31,614 nucleotides of DNA, taken from positions 1 through 31,614 of the forward strand of contig JBATTK010000109.1 of the NCBI GenBank assembly GCA_049670505.1, given 5' to 3'. Below, one piece after another: positions 6,756 through 14,871 of this stretch; the first letter of the stretch is position 1; each line of letters opens with the position of its first letter. The position numbers and the translations under genes are program-made. Source of the DNA: JBATTK01 sp049670505. Its GTDB lineage: Bacteria > Bacteroidota > Bacteroidia > Flavobacteriales > Flavobacteriaceae. The notes under the pieces are model-generated. The model had not been told where the DNA came from, did not search any database, and saw nothing but the letters and a program-made list of their open reading frames with translations.

Positions 6756-8027
6756 TTATAGATCAAAACCGATATCCTTTCGATAATACATCCTATCAAA
6801 GTGTAGTTTTTCTATACTTCGATAGGATTTTTTTAATGCTTCCCTATAATCGTTTCCAAAGGACGTTATTGCCATAACCCGTCCACCATTGGTTACTACC
6901 TTATCCTCTTTTAATTGGGTGCCGGCATGAAAAACCAGAGAATCCGTGATATTCCCGTAACCTGTAATCTCCTTTCCCTTTTCATAGGCTTCCGGATACC
7001 CTCCGGAGACGGTCATTACGGTAGTGGCGGCCCTGTCATCAATTTTTAGATCGATGGCATCCAGGGTTTGGTCGGCAACGGCCCGAAACACGTCTAGCAA
7101 ATCGTTCTGTATTCTGGGAATGACCACTTCGGTCTCGGGATCCCCCAAACGGACATTATATTCAATAACAAAGGGATCATTACCCACTTTGATTAGTCCA
7201 ATAAAAATGAAGCCCTTATAGGGTAGTTGATCTATTTTAAGCCCTTCTACCGTGGGTTTAACTATCCGCTCGTGGATTTTGTCCATAAACACATCATCAA
7301 TAAAAGGAACGGGGGAAATGGCCCCCATGCCACCGGTATTCAGTCCGGTATCCCCTTCTCCTATACGTTTGTAGTCTTTAGCTGTAGGCAACACTTTGTA
7401 GTGTTCCCCGTCCGTCAACACAAAACAGCTCAGTTCCAAACCCGACAAGAATTCCTCTATGACCACGGTAGTACTGGCATTCCCGAATTTGGAATCGACC
7501 AACATAGATCGTAACTCGTTTTTTGCTTCATCAAGGTCGTTTAGGATCAAAACGCCTTTTCCTGCCGCTAGACCATCCGCCTTTAAAACATAAGGCGGGG
7601 CCAAGGTTTCCAAAAAGGCAAACCCTTCCTCTAGATTATCTGTCGTAAAACTTTCATAGGCGGCCGTAGGAATCTGATGCCGCATCATAAACTCCTTGGC
7701 AAATTCCTTACTGCCCTCCAAGGTAGCTGCTGCCTTTTGGGGGCCTATTACAGGAATATGATGGATATCCTCGTCGTTCAGGAAAAAATCGTGTACGCCA
7801 TTGACCAAAGGATCTTCCGGACCTACGATGACCATAGTGATCTGTTTGGAAAGTACCGTTTTTTTGATACGTTCAAAATCGTTTACACCAATCGATACGT
7901 TTTCCGCAATGTTAGCCGTGCCTGCATTTCCAGGGGCGACGTATAGTTTTTGAAGTTTAGGGCTTTGTGCCAATTTCCAAGCCAGGGTATGTTCCCGTCC
8001 ACCGGCGCCAAGGATAAGGATGTTCAT
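6756..8027 (-). CDS. purD: Phosphoribosylamine--glycine ligase (GAR synthetase)
   Basis: A cytosolic enzyme of de novo purine synthesis joining glycine to 5-phosphoribosylamine with ATP. The 423-residue length is normal. The N-terminal MNILILGAGGREHTLAWKL is diagnostic. YVAPGNAGT, VGPEDPL, the ATP-grasp segment PPYVLKADGLAAGKGV, EFLSGLELS, the GDTGLNTGGMGA loop and EYNVRLGDPETE follow in the family order. The C terminus reads YYRKDIGFDL as usual. It converges on DUF6341. The 3' end of the coding sequence doubles as a plus-strand terminator (6790-6834). A perfect palindrome lies three bases before its ATG. Identification is certain. Confidence 0.98.
   Translation of the reverse strand: MNILILGAGGREHTLAWKLAQSPKLQKLYVAPGNAGTANIAENVSIGVNDFERIKKTVLSKQITMVIVGPEDPLVNGVHDFFLNDEDIHHIPVIGPQKAAATLEGSKEFAKEFMMRHQIPTAAYESFTTDNLEEGFAFLETLAPPYVLKADGLAAGKGVLILNDLDEAKNELRSMLVDSKFGNASTTVVIEEFLSGLELSCFVLTDGEHYKVLPTAKDYKRIGEGDTGLNTGGMGAISPVPFIDDVFMDKIHERIVKPTVEGLKIDQLPYKGFIFIGLIKVGNDPFVIEYNVRLGDPETEVVIPRIQNDLLDVFRAVADQTLDAIDLKIDDRAATTVMTVSGGYPEAYEKGKEITGYGNITDSLVFHAGTQLKEDKVVTNGGRVMAITSFGNDYREALKKSYRSIEKLHFDRMYYRKDIGFDL
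6790..6834 (+). terminator. Intrinsic terminator embedded in the 3' end of purD
   Basis: On the plus strand, ATCCTATC (6790-6797) pairs with GATAGGAT (6821-6828), and the inner AAGTGTAG pairs with CTATACTT around a TTTTT loop. This gives a 17-position stem with one A.C mismatch and one G.U pair, followed by six T (6829-6834). It would stop the DUF6341 transcript. The same bases encode residues of the purD C terminus on the other strand. Confidence 0.6.
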
Positions 8028-8030
8028 TTA

Positions 8031-8053
8031 TTCTATTTTTGGTAAAAATAGAA
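8031..8053. promoter_or_regulatory. Perfect palindrome directly before purD
   Basis: TTCTATTTTT (8031-8040), GGT, AAAAATAGAA (8044-8053): exact 10-base arms with a three-base spacer, ending three bases before the purD ATG and 18 bases after the UDP-xylose synthase stop. It may be an operator or an mRNA hairpin next to the start codon. It lacks a following T-run on either strand, so a terminator is unlikely. Confidence 0.45.
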
Positions 8054-8070
8054 CAATTCTGAATTCCTAA

Positions 8071-9057
8071 TTACTTTTTATTCCTACCCGTAAAATCCCG
8101 GTGTTCCGTTTTTTCTAAATCCTCTTTAGATAAGGTCTTAAAATAATCAAACGTCTTTTTCATGCCTTCGGCGCGGCCTACTTTAGGTTCCCACCCCAAA
8201 ATTTCCTTGGCCTTGGAAATATCCGGTTGGCGTTGCATGGGATCGTCCTTGGGCAACGGTTTGTAGATGATTTTTTGGTCGGTTCCCGTCAATTTGATGA
8301 TTTCCTCGGCAAAATCCTTGATGGTAATTTCATGGGGGTTCCCAATATTCACCGGAAGGCTATAATCGCTCATCAACAATCTATAGATGCCTTCTATCTC
8401 ATCGTCCACATAGCAGAACGAACGGGTCTGTGAGCCATCACCAAATACGGTAAGATCTTCTCCTCGTAATGCCTGCCCCATAAAGGCAGGGATCACCCTA
8501 CCGTCATTTAAACGCATTCTTGGGCCATAGGTATTAAAAATACGTACAATGCGTGTATCCAGCCCATGGAAACGGTTATAGGCCATGGTAATGGATTCCT
8601 GGAAGCGTTTGGCCTCGTCATAGACACCCCTAGGCCCAATGGTATTTACGTTCCCATAATATTCCTCGGTCTGCGGGTGTACCAGGGGATCGCCATAAAT
8701 TTCGGAAGTAGAAGCAATCATAAAACGGGCGTCTTTTTCCTTGGCAAGCCCTAAAAGATTATGGGTACCCAAAGCACCCACCTTTAGGGTCTGGATGGGA
8801 ATCTTTAAATAATCTATAGGACTGGCGGGAGAAGCAAAATGCAGGATATAATCCAGTTTTCCCGGCACATGGACAAATTTGGTAACGTCGTGGTGGGAGA
8901 ATTCGAACTGTTCCAGTTTAAACAAGTGCTCTATGTTCCTTAGATCTCCGGTAATTAGGTTGTCCATCGCAATGACGTGAAACCCTTCCTTGATAAAACG
9001 GTCGCACAAATGCGATCCCAAAAATCCGGCCGCGCCGGTAATCAAAACTTTTTTCAT
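8071..9057 (-). CDS. uxs: UDP-glucuronate decarboxylase (UDP-xylose synthase)
   Basis: A short-chain dehydrogenase/reductase converting UDP-glucuronate to UDP-xylose with bound NAD. The 328 residues begin MKKVLITGAAGFLGSHL (GxxGxxG at 8-14). TSE (117-119) followed by IYGDP, then Tyr146 and Lys150 of YDEAK, form the catalytic set. ASPASP, GPRGVYDEAKR, FNTYGPRM and DGSQTRSFCYV are signatures that separate UXS from dTDP-glucose dehydratases and GalE. No UDP-glucose dehydrogenase is in the window, so UDP-glucuronate must come from elsewhere. It is the last gene of the polysaccharide block and lies 43 bases before purD on the same strand. It is less AT-rich than the genes upstream, so it could belong to the stable flank of the variable locus. 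Confidence 0.93.
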   Translation of the reverse strand: MKKVLITGAAGFLGSHLCDRFIKEGFHVIAMDNLITGDLRNIEHLFKLEQFEFSHHDVTKFVHVPGKLDYILHFASPASPIDYLKIPIQTLKVGALGTHNLLGLAKEKDARFMIASTSEIYGDPLVHPQTEEYYGNVNTIGPRGVYDEAKRFQESITMAYNRFHGLDTRIVRIFNTYGPRMRLNDGRVIPAFMGQALRGEDLTVFGDGSQTRSFCYVDDEIEGIYRLLMSDYSLPVNIGNPHEITIKDFAEEIIKLTGTDQKIIYKPLPKDDPMQRQPDISKAKEILGWEPKVGRAEGMKKTFDYFKTLSKEDLEKTEHRDFTGRNKK

Positions 9058-9123
9058 CTATTTGTTTATTGCTAGTACGTAGAACACCTCTTTTGTCGAC
9101 CCTGATCGACCATTACACGGTAA

Positions 9124-9157
9124 AAATAATTGGATCATCAAGACCGACCAATTATTT
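9124..9157 (-). terminator. Hairpin between the phosphoglycosyltransferase gene and uxs, possible terminator
   Basis: AAATAATTGG (9124-9133) and CCAATTATTT (9148-9157) are exact inverted repeats with a 14-base loop. On the minus strand the second arm runs into TTATTTTTA, so it could end the transcript of the upstream genes. The stem is AT-rich with only two G-C pairs, so the call is weak; a protein site is possible. The rest of 9058-9199 holds no gene. Confidence 0.35.
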
Positions 9158-9199
9158 CTGTTTAAAACCTTTTTTTTAGGGCAAAAATAAAATCGCGGA

Positions 9200-10549
9200 T
9201 CAATAGGCTTTTTCTTCCCCTGAAATTACGTTCAATACAGTTTGAGTAATTATTTTAACATCCAATAGAATAGACCAGTTCTCTATATAGAAAACATCAT
9301 ATCTTATTCTATTAATAATTTCTTCATCGCTCTCTATTTCACCTCTAAGACCTTTGGCTTGGGCTAGGCCCGTTATCCCAGGGTTTACAAAATGACGCAA
9401 CATATATTTTCTAACTGTTGTTCCGTACTCATGGTTTTGTCTCCATAGGTGTGGTCTTGGTCCAACGACCGACATTTGTCCCATCAAAACATTAACAAAT
9501 TGAGGCAATTCATCAAGACTAGTTTTCCTTAGAAAAGCACCTAATTTCGTTATTCGCGGGTCATTTCTTGTCGCGGATTTTTCTGTTGTTTCATTGTTCA
9601 TCATAGTTCTGAACTTATAACATCCGAATCCCTCTTCCTTAAAGCCCGGTCTGTTCTGTCTAAAATAAATGGGGCCTTTTGAATCCAATTTGATTAATAT
9701 TCCAATTATCGGCATTAACCAGGACAATAAGAATACAAAAACAAATAACGAGAAAACTATATCGAACAATCTTTTATAAAATCTGTTAAAGGGATCTTCC
9801 AACGGGAATTCCCTTAGTGAAAGGACCGGGAAATATTCATAATAGTCCAATTTTAAATACTTTGTAAAAATTTCCTTGTTGTCCGGAATAAATTTTAATT
9901 GTATTAAGTTATTATCTGCATAGTTGACAAACTCGGCTATTTCATCATTATTCAGTTCGTTTACCGAACAATAAATTTCATCAATGTTGTTATCCCTTAT
10001 AAAAGCAAGACATTCCTTAAGGTCAAAGCTCGATTTTTTAGGGGAGAACTGTCTTATGACATGATACCCATATTCACCATGCTTCTTGAACATATTTATG
10101 AGTTGGTCGGTCTTTTTATTCTTGCCAACAAATACTACATGTCTCAGGATGCCCTTTACCTTTCTTCTATATTGCATTAAAAGGTAATAGTTCAGGAATT
10201 TTAGGAAAAAAACCGAAACAAAAACGGATAAAAAGAAAATCCCCAAATTCAATCGGCTTATATTGGGTTGTTTAAAAAATCCAATGAAGGCATACAATGT
10301 CAAAAAGAAAAAGACGAATTGTCTAAAAAGTAGTTTTAAAATATAGGTTACCTTGGTAAATCGATATATCTCGTAAAATTCGTTTTTAAAGGAAATGATA
10401 ATCCATGCTAGGGAAATATAACTGTGAAATAGTACCGGAAACTGAAAAAGTATTGGCAGCACATACGCGAATAAATTTATAACCAACAAATCCAACAAAA
10501 ATGAAATTGGATATATAAATCCTGAATATTTTTCTTTTTTGAACAACAT
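9200..10549 (-). CDS. Initiating polyprenyl-phosphate glycosylphosphotransferase (WcaJ/WbaP-like)
   Basis: Transfers a sugar-1-phosphate to undecaprenyl phosphate, the first membrane step of repeat-unit assembly. The 449 residues show four to five N-terminal helices (to ~125), a Rossmann-like CoA_binding_3 region starting HVVFVGKNKKTDQLI (~137-230), and a C-terminal bacterial sugar transferase domain (from ~260) that starts with a re-entrant hydrophobic helix. Catalytic-domain hallmarks are KLDSKGPIYFRQNRPG, CYKFRTM, TSLDELPQFVNVL and MSVVGPRPH. The full-length three-part layout is that of WcaJ/WbaP rather than the short PglC/WecP class. Only one such gene is in the locus, so it very likely starts the polymer built by the neighbouring Wzx/Wzy genes. 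Sugar specificity is not readable. Confidence 0.93.
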   Translation of the reverse strand: MLFKKEKYSGFIYPISFLLDLLVINLFAYVLPILFQFPVLFHSYISLAWIIISFKNEFYEIYRFTKVTYILKLLFRQFVFFFLTLYAFIGFFKQPNISRLNLGIFFLSVFVSVFFLKFLNYYLLMQYRRKVKGILRHVVFVGKNKKTDQLINMFKKHGEYGYHVIRQFSPKKSSFDLKECLAFIRDNNIDEIYCSVNELNNDEIAEFVNYADNNLIQLKFIPDNKEIFTKYLKLDYYEYFPVLSLREFPLEDPFNRFYKRLFDIVFSLFVFVFLLSWLMPIIGILIKLDSKGPIYFRQNRPGFKEEGFGCYKFRTMMNNETTEKSATRNDPRITKLGAFLRKTSLDELPQFVNVLMGQMSVVGPRPHLWRQNHEYGTTVRKYMLRHFVNPGITGLAQAKGLRGEIESDEEIINRIRYDVFYIENWSILLDVKIITQTVLNVISGEEKAY

Positions 10550-10638
10550 TTATTAGATAATTAAGTATAAGTATCCTGTTAATCGCCTCTTCTTATTTCG
10601 AGATTGGCACATATAAAATCTAATCTATGGTCTAGCGA

Positions 10639-11721
10639 CTAGATTTTACTGCACATAAAATCTTCATATTTTTTATTGATAATATCCCATCTAAAATTTG
10701 TGTCAATTTTACTCCTATTATTCTCCAAAAAAATCAAATAATCCCTTTTTTGTAAATTCATTGCTTGTGCCACATCCTCAGCGCTGCTGAAGTATATGGC
10801 ATCTTCTCCAAGAATACCTTTATTGAAAGCGTTGTCATGGGCTATAATAAAACCATTGGACGCCATAGCCTCTAATAAAGATGGATTTGTACCTCCTACG
10901 GAGTGACCATGAAAATATAGGTTGGACCAATATCTTAAGTTATTAAGATGTTGAATATTGAAGATACCGCCAAGAAAACGGATATTTTGATAGTCTTTGA
11001 ATTTGTTTTTCAAATAACCCCCGAATTTAGTTTGATGTTTTCCAACAACTAGAAAAATCTGATTACTTTTACTGGCAACAACTCCGTCTAGGATCATCTC
11101 TAAATTGTTCTCGGGCTCAAATCTGGCGATCAACATATTGTATTGGTACTTTTCTACGGCATATTCCTTAATTATCTGTTCTGATGGTTTATTAAATAAT
11201 TCTGCCCCATAAGCAATGTACTCTGATTTTTGCCCGTATTTGGTTTGAAGATATTCTTGTATTCCGAGCGAATCTGCAATCAAAAAATCACTTGTTTTGA
11301 TCGCCAGTTTTTCAGCATATTTAAGAAAATAACGAACAGGCTTTGAATATTTGCTTCGTTTCCATTCTAGCCCATCCATATTAGAAAATATGACCGGCTT
11401 TTTTGGCAATAACCACCCCCATACCGAACTACTAGTATAACCTAGTTGAAGAATTACCTCATATCCCCTTTTTCTACTATCTCGAATACAATTAAAGTCA
11501 TAAATGAACTGACCAAAGGTGCCAAAGATATATTCAGGATCCATTTTATGGATAATTTTCACACCCTTCCATTCTTTCTCCTGATAAATATGATTATGAG
11601 AATTATAAACATAGGTTTCATGGCCACATTTAACAAGGTGTTGAGACAGGTATTCTGCAAACTGCTCAAATCCACTATAATTGTTGGGAATACCTCGCGT
11701 GCCAATAATTGCAATTTTCAT
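10639..11721 (-). CDS. DUF1972 glycosyltransferase, rhamnosyltransferase candidate
   Basis: A GT-B glycosyltransferase of 360 residues, predicted cytosolic or membrane-associated. MKIAIIGTRGIPNNYSGFEQF is the DUF1972 head; EVILQLGYTSSS, FSNMDGLEWKRSKYS and ADSLGIQEYL are further family blocks. The GT1-like C-terminal half carries ARFEPENN and GTNPSLLEAMASNGFIIAHDNAFN, where the Glu in the last block is the usual nucleotide-binding acid. Characterised relatives in streptococcal capsule and rhamnan clusters (Cps2T/WchF type) are beta-1,4-rhamnosyltransferases. With a complete dTDP-rhamnose pathway in this locus, transfer of rhamnose onto the first sugar is a reasonable inference. A candidate promoter precedes it, after a 440-base gap. 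Confidence 0.88.
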   Translation of the reverse strand: MKIAIIGTRGIPNNYSGFEQFAEYLSQHLVKCGHETYVYNSHNHIYQEKEWKGVKIIHKMDPEYIFGTFGQFIYDFNCIRDSRKRGYEVILQLGYTSSSVWGWLLPKKPVIFSNMDGLEWKRSKYSKPVRYFLKYAEKLAIKTSDFLIADSLGIQEYLQTKYGQKSEYIAYGAELFNKPSEQIIKEYAVEKYQYNMLIARFEPENNLEMILDGVVASKSNQIFLVVGKHQTKFGGYLKNKFKDYQNIRFLGGIFNIQHLNNLRYWSNLYFHGHSVGGTNPSLLEAMASNGFIIAHDNAFNKGILGEDAIYFSSAEDVAQAMNLQKRDYLIFLENNRSKIDTNFRWDIINKKYEDFMCSKI

Positions 11722-11745
11722 AAACTATATCGCTTCATAATTCTG

Positions 11746-11753
11746 CAAATATA
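11746..11753 (-). promoter_or_regulatory. Candidate -7 promoter element for the DUF1972 glycosyltransferase
   Basis: The minus strand reads TATATTTG, an exact TAnnTTTG match, 24 bases before the ATG at 11721. No TTG lies 19 bases upstream, so the -33 box is missing or weak. The 440-base non-coding gap behind it makes a transcription start here likely. Confidence 0.4.
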
Positions 11754-11982
11754 GTATAATAATCTCTCTAGAGGGGACACCCAAGAAGCTTCATCACAAT
11801 AAAACCTGAATTATACATAACGCAACTAAACTATATTATTCAAAGCAAGCACCACCTAGCCATGGCATGATATTTTGAACGTATACTATAGGCAATTATA
11901 AGATAAATATCGCTTTTATTCCGCTCGGGAATGTACCTTTGAGAAATCGCCTTTGGAAAAGAAAAATTGAATAAGCTATTGA

Positions 11983-12120
11983 ATGGACTTACTGGGGACA
12001 ATCGCCATTATGGATATCACCTATAGTTGGATTATAGCCATTTTGTTTTACTTCATAGCATCCTGTCAGGCCATTGGTCACTACAGCTTTAAGATCGCAG
12101 AAAACTTTCTTTCTTTATAA
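11983..12120 (+). CDS. Small hydrophobic open frame, possible gene relic
   Basis: 45 codons from ATG 11983, or 36 codons from ATG 12010, ending TAA at 12118-12120. The 36-residue version has one membrane-helix-like core (SWIIAILFYFIASCQAIG) and a hydrophilic tail ending KIAENFLSL. It is the only plus-strand frame of this sort in the polysaccharide block, where everything else is on the minus strand. I do not recognise it. It may be a real single-helix peptide or the tail of a decayed membrane protein; no promoter is clear. Confidence 0.2.
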   Translation: MDLLGTIAIMDITYSWIIAILFYFIASCQAIGHYSFKIAENFLSL

Positions 12121-12161
12121 CAAATTTGCCGCCGATTACGTTTCTGCCAGTTAAATAGAAA

Positions 12162-13382
12162 CTATTTAGGAACGTCCAGATCTGTTGGTTTTAACAAAAA
12201 CAAACAGCTGAAAAAAGCAAAATTGAATATCGCCCATTGCCTAGTGAATATAGACTCTGTTATTGCAGTTAATACTACCAAAAATAGCCAAAAAATAGCC
12301 AAAAAGTTTTTATGGGCCAAGGCTTGTTTTAATGGCCAGAGAAAAGCACCGATCAATACCAACAACCCTATTACTCCGTAGTGCAAAAGTGTCTGTAAAT
12401 ACTGACTATGAGCGTGGTACTTATGTTCTAATGGAATTTTTAAATCTCTAGTCTCAAACTCTTTTAGCAGCAAAGTGTCGGCCTTTTTTTCCCCTAATCC
12501 CCAAAAGAAATTTTCTTTGGAAACCATGTAGGCACTTTCCCATATATCGTAGCGCAGCGAGGTGCCTGAATAAAAATTACCTTTTTTATTAAACTTCAAA
12601 ACCCTGTTCTTAATCACCGGGTTTTGAAGTGCCGCAACAAAACAAATGCCTATTATTCCCGAGGCTATCAGCATTTTTTTTAATACTCCTTTTTCAACCA
12701 CTATAAGATAGGCAGGAACAAGTATTAACATACATAAAATGGCATTTCTAGCAGCAAGCAAAACAATGCTCAAAGTGAGCAGGCTAAATGCAAAATAGTA
12801 GAAAAACTTATGGTTTCCAAAATGCTTAAACTTTACTAGAATCAAAAGGGCGAACACATAAAAAAACCCGAGATATATGGGCTGAATGCCAAAGGGTTCA
12901 ACAAGAAATTGATACGTAAAATACCAAAAATTTATCCCTTCATCCCTTATCAATATACCTCTGTAAATTGCAAACCCCAAGTTCACGGTAGCATTGATCA
13001 AACACCCAATTAAAAACCATTTCAAAATAACTGGCAAATACCCCTTCATTTTATTTGCCTGAAAACTTATTACCAATGGAAGTAGCAAAAATGACAAATA
13101 GTAATAAACAACATCAAGAATGTTAGACGTGTGCTCTACAGTCTCCCTGATTGCAATAATCAGGAATAATGCGACTAGGGTCAGATTAAATTGCTTAAAA
13201 TCGACTTTTATGTTTCCCTTAAATGCATCATTTAAGGTAATCGTTATTCCAATGAAAAGAAACAGGAAAAAGGCAATTGAGTTTATCGCAATACCTAGCG
13301 TAAAAGACAGTGCAAATAAAGCCGCGCTCCATTTAAGAAGGTCCGCTTTTACTATTATTTTCTCAAGGGTTGTTGGGTTCAT
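12162..13382 (-). CDS. O-antigen ligase/polymerase family membrane protein (first of two)
   Basis: A polytopic inner-membrane protein of 406 residues with about 11-12 helices and one large periplasmic loop (~265-335). In this loop FWGLGEKKAD and KYHAHSQYLQTLLHYGVIG match the Wzy_C/WaaL family signature, with the His residues and the QYLQ-x-LxxYGxxG block. Wzy polymerises lipid-linked repeats and WaaL transfers the polymer to lipid A core; sequence alone does not separate them. Its start overlaps the end of the next O-antigen ligase-like gene by 20 bases, so the two are translated from one message. Near 12278-12305 it contains short A-tract repeats in the DNA, but the frame is intact. Confidence 0.85.
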   Translation of the reverse strand: MNPTTLEKIIVKADLLKWSAALFALSFTLGIAINSIAFFLFLFIGITITLNDAFKGNIKVDFKQFNLTLVALFLIIAIRETVEHTSNILDVVYYYLSFLLLPLVISFQANKMKGYLPVILKWFLIGCLINATVNLGFAIYRGILIRDEGINFWYFTYQFLVEPFGIQPIYLGFFYVFALLILVKFKHFGNHKFFYYFAFSLLTLSIVLLAARNAILCMLILVPAYLIVVEKGVLKKMLIASGIIGICFVAALQNPVIKNRVLKFNKKGNFYSGTSLRYDIWESAYMVSKENFFWGLGEKKADTLLLKEFETRDLKIPLEHKYHAHSQYLQTLLHYGVIGLLVLIGAFLWPLKQALAHKNFLAIFWLFLVVLTAITESIFTRQWAIFNFAFFSCLFLLKPTDLDVPK

Positions 13383-14847
13383 AGCGTAATTTAATGGTTA
13401 TACACAGACAAAAGAGAAGTAGTGCCGATACCTGGTGTTTAAAGAACCCTGCATTGGATAGGGCAGCTATGCTCATGGCAAAATTAATTACGTACAGATG
13501 AGACAACGGGCTATCGGTTTTCTTCTTTATTTTGGCAAAAGGTTGAAACGGATAGAAGAAAACCGTCCAGGCAAATAGCAGCCCTAGTACAATTCCATAT
13601 TGGGACATAAGAGCCAAATAATCATTATGAGTATCTAAAAGTACTTTGGGAATTTTGTTGTCTTCGCTATATAAATTCTTATGTCTATTCCACCTACCGG
13701 CTCCAATCCCGACAGAAGGGTTTTCAACAATCATATTCAGGGATGCATCAAAAAAGTCAATTCGCGATCTTATAGAAGAGGTCTGTTCCGTCCATTTGAC
13801 TTTGATGATTTTGTTTAAACTATTTTCAGAAAAATTTATTTCGATTTTATCCGAAATTTCCCGATAGGAATAACGTTCAGGAATATAATTATTGTTTGAA
13901 GCTATAATATAAACAATCCCTAGCAAAAAAACACCCGAGACTACTTTCAACGAATTGACAACAATCTTTTTATGGTTACTCAATAAATATACGGAGAAAT
14001 AAGCCAAAATTAGAGTAAGTATTGCTCCTCTTGTCTCGGATGCAATTATTATGACAAGCGCTACACCAATAGCAAAAAGTCCGGTCATACGCGGTACTTT
14101 ATGGTACCTCATTAAAACAATCATATAGAGAGCGATTGCGGCAGCTATATTGGCAAAAGTATTAAGTGAAAGACTTCCGCTTATTAGTCTACTTGCGCCG
14201 CGCATGCTGGAATTGATATACGCTTCAATCAATAGAAATAAGAGGCTGATCACAAAACTAAAAACAATTTGTTTTTGGTATTTTTTTAGGTTGTACTGCT
14301 GCACTAAAATGAGAAATAATATAAGATATCTTACATGAAACGTATATGCAAGAAGTATATTAACGTCCCAGAGATCCAGCGCATTAAAAATATGTGCCAC
14401 AAATGTAAAAAGAAGAAAAATCAAAAGGATCTTTAATGGCAAGGTAAATTTAACAACCCTTAATCTTGATGAGCTTCCTGTTAGTTTGAGAAGAATTCCC
14501 AAAATAAGATACAAGTCTATTCTTGTAATAAGTGGAAAAAAAACCTGATCTTGATCGTCAATATTCGTTACGCGAACACTAGGAAAAAGATCATCAATTG
14601 GAGCGGGGAACGCAAGAATCACAAAGATGAGAAATAAAAAATAAAAATTCCGTTTCCACACGGCGAGCACACATATGCCCAGAAATAGAACAAGGGAAGG
14701 AAGCGTTAGTACCCCAAGGTTAAAAAAAATAATATTCCCTAAGTGGGCGAACGGTAAAGTAATAAGCATCCCCCCATAAATTACCAACAAAAATGTTACA
14801 ATGTAAATGGTGAAAATTTTATTCTCACTAACCCGTAAGTATTTCAT
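13363..14847 (-). CDS. O-antigen ligase/polymerase family membrane protein (second of two)
   Basis: 494 residues with about 11-12 predicted helices. The big periplasmic loop (~330-430) holds RSRIDFFDASLNMIVENPSV, GIGAGRWNRHKN and LDTHNDYLALMSQYGIVLGL, the H-N-x-x-L-x-x-x-x-x-x-G pattern of the Wzy_C family. It is longer than its partner, with which it shares overlapping coding bases (13363-13382). The upstream lipoprotein gene ends 24 bases before its ATG. One of the pair is probably the repeat-unit polymerase; the other may ligate the chain or polymerise a second glycan. The two are not close copies, so this is not a recent tandem duplication. Confidence 0.85.
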   Translation of the reverse strand: MKYLRVSENKIFTIYIVTFLLVIYGGMLITLPFAHLGNIIFFNLGVLTLPSLVLFLGICVLAVWKRNFYFLFLIFVILAFPAPIDDLFPSVRVTNIDDQDQVFFPLITRIDLYLILGILLKLTGSSSRLRVVKFTLPLKILLIFLLFTFVAHIFNALDLWDVNILLAYTFHVRYLILFLILVQQYNLKKYQKQIVFSFVISLLFLLIEAYINSSMRGASRLISGSLSLNTFANIAAAIALYMIVLMRYHKVPRMTGLFAIGVALVIIIASETRGAILTLILAYFSVYLLSNHKKIVVNSLKVVSGVFLLGIVYIIASNNNYIPERYSYREISDKIEINFSENSLNKIIKVKWTEQTSSIRSRIDFFDASLNMIVENPSVGIGAGRWNRHKNLYSEDNKIPKVLLDTHNDYLALMSQYGIVLGLLFAWTVFFYPFQPFAKIKKKTDSPLSHLYVINFAMSIAALSNAGFFKHQVSALLLFCLCITIKLRYEPNNP

Positions 14848-14871
14848 AGTGAAGAATGTTGGCTCCTGATA

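Larger units (their letters stand above)
11722..12161. other. 440-base stretch without a confident gene
   Basis: Between the second O-antigen ligase-like gene and the DUF1972 glycosyltransferase. It holds the candidate promoter at 11746-11753 and a short plus-strand open frame (11983-12120). The 11960-12030 part can be read in two plus-strand frames with protein-like sequence and stops, which suggests debris of an older gene. No insertion-sequence ends or RNA genes are seen. Confidence 0.6.

Noticed and set aside
10615..10647. Inverted repeat AAAATCTA ... TAGATTTT across the stop of the DUF1972 glycosyltransferase gene, as a terminator
   Set aside because: AT-only 8-base arms, 17-base loop and no proper T-run; the downstream gene on the same strand is only 89 bases away.
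12278..12305. Repeated CCAAAAATAG-like units in an O-antigen ligase-like gene as a phase-variation switch
   Set aside because: Only about two and a half unequal units (10 and 11 bases) coding for ordinary hydrophobic helix residues; no evidence of copy-number change.
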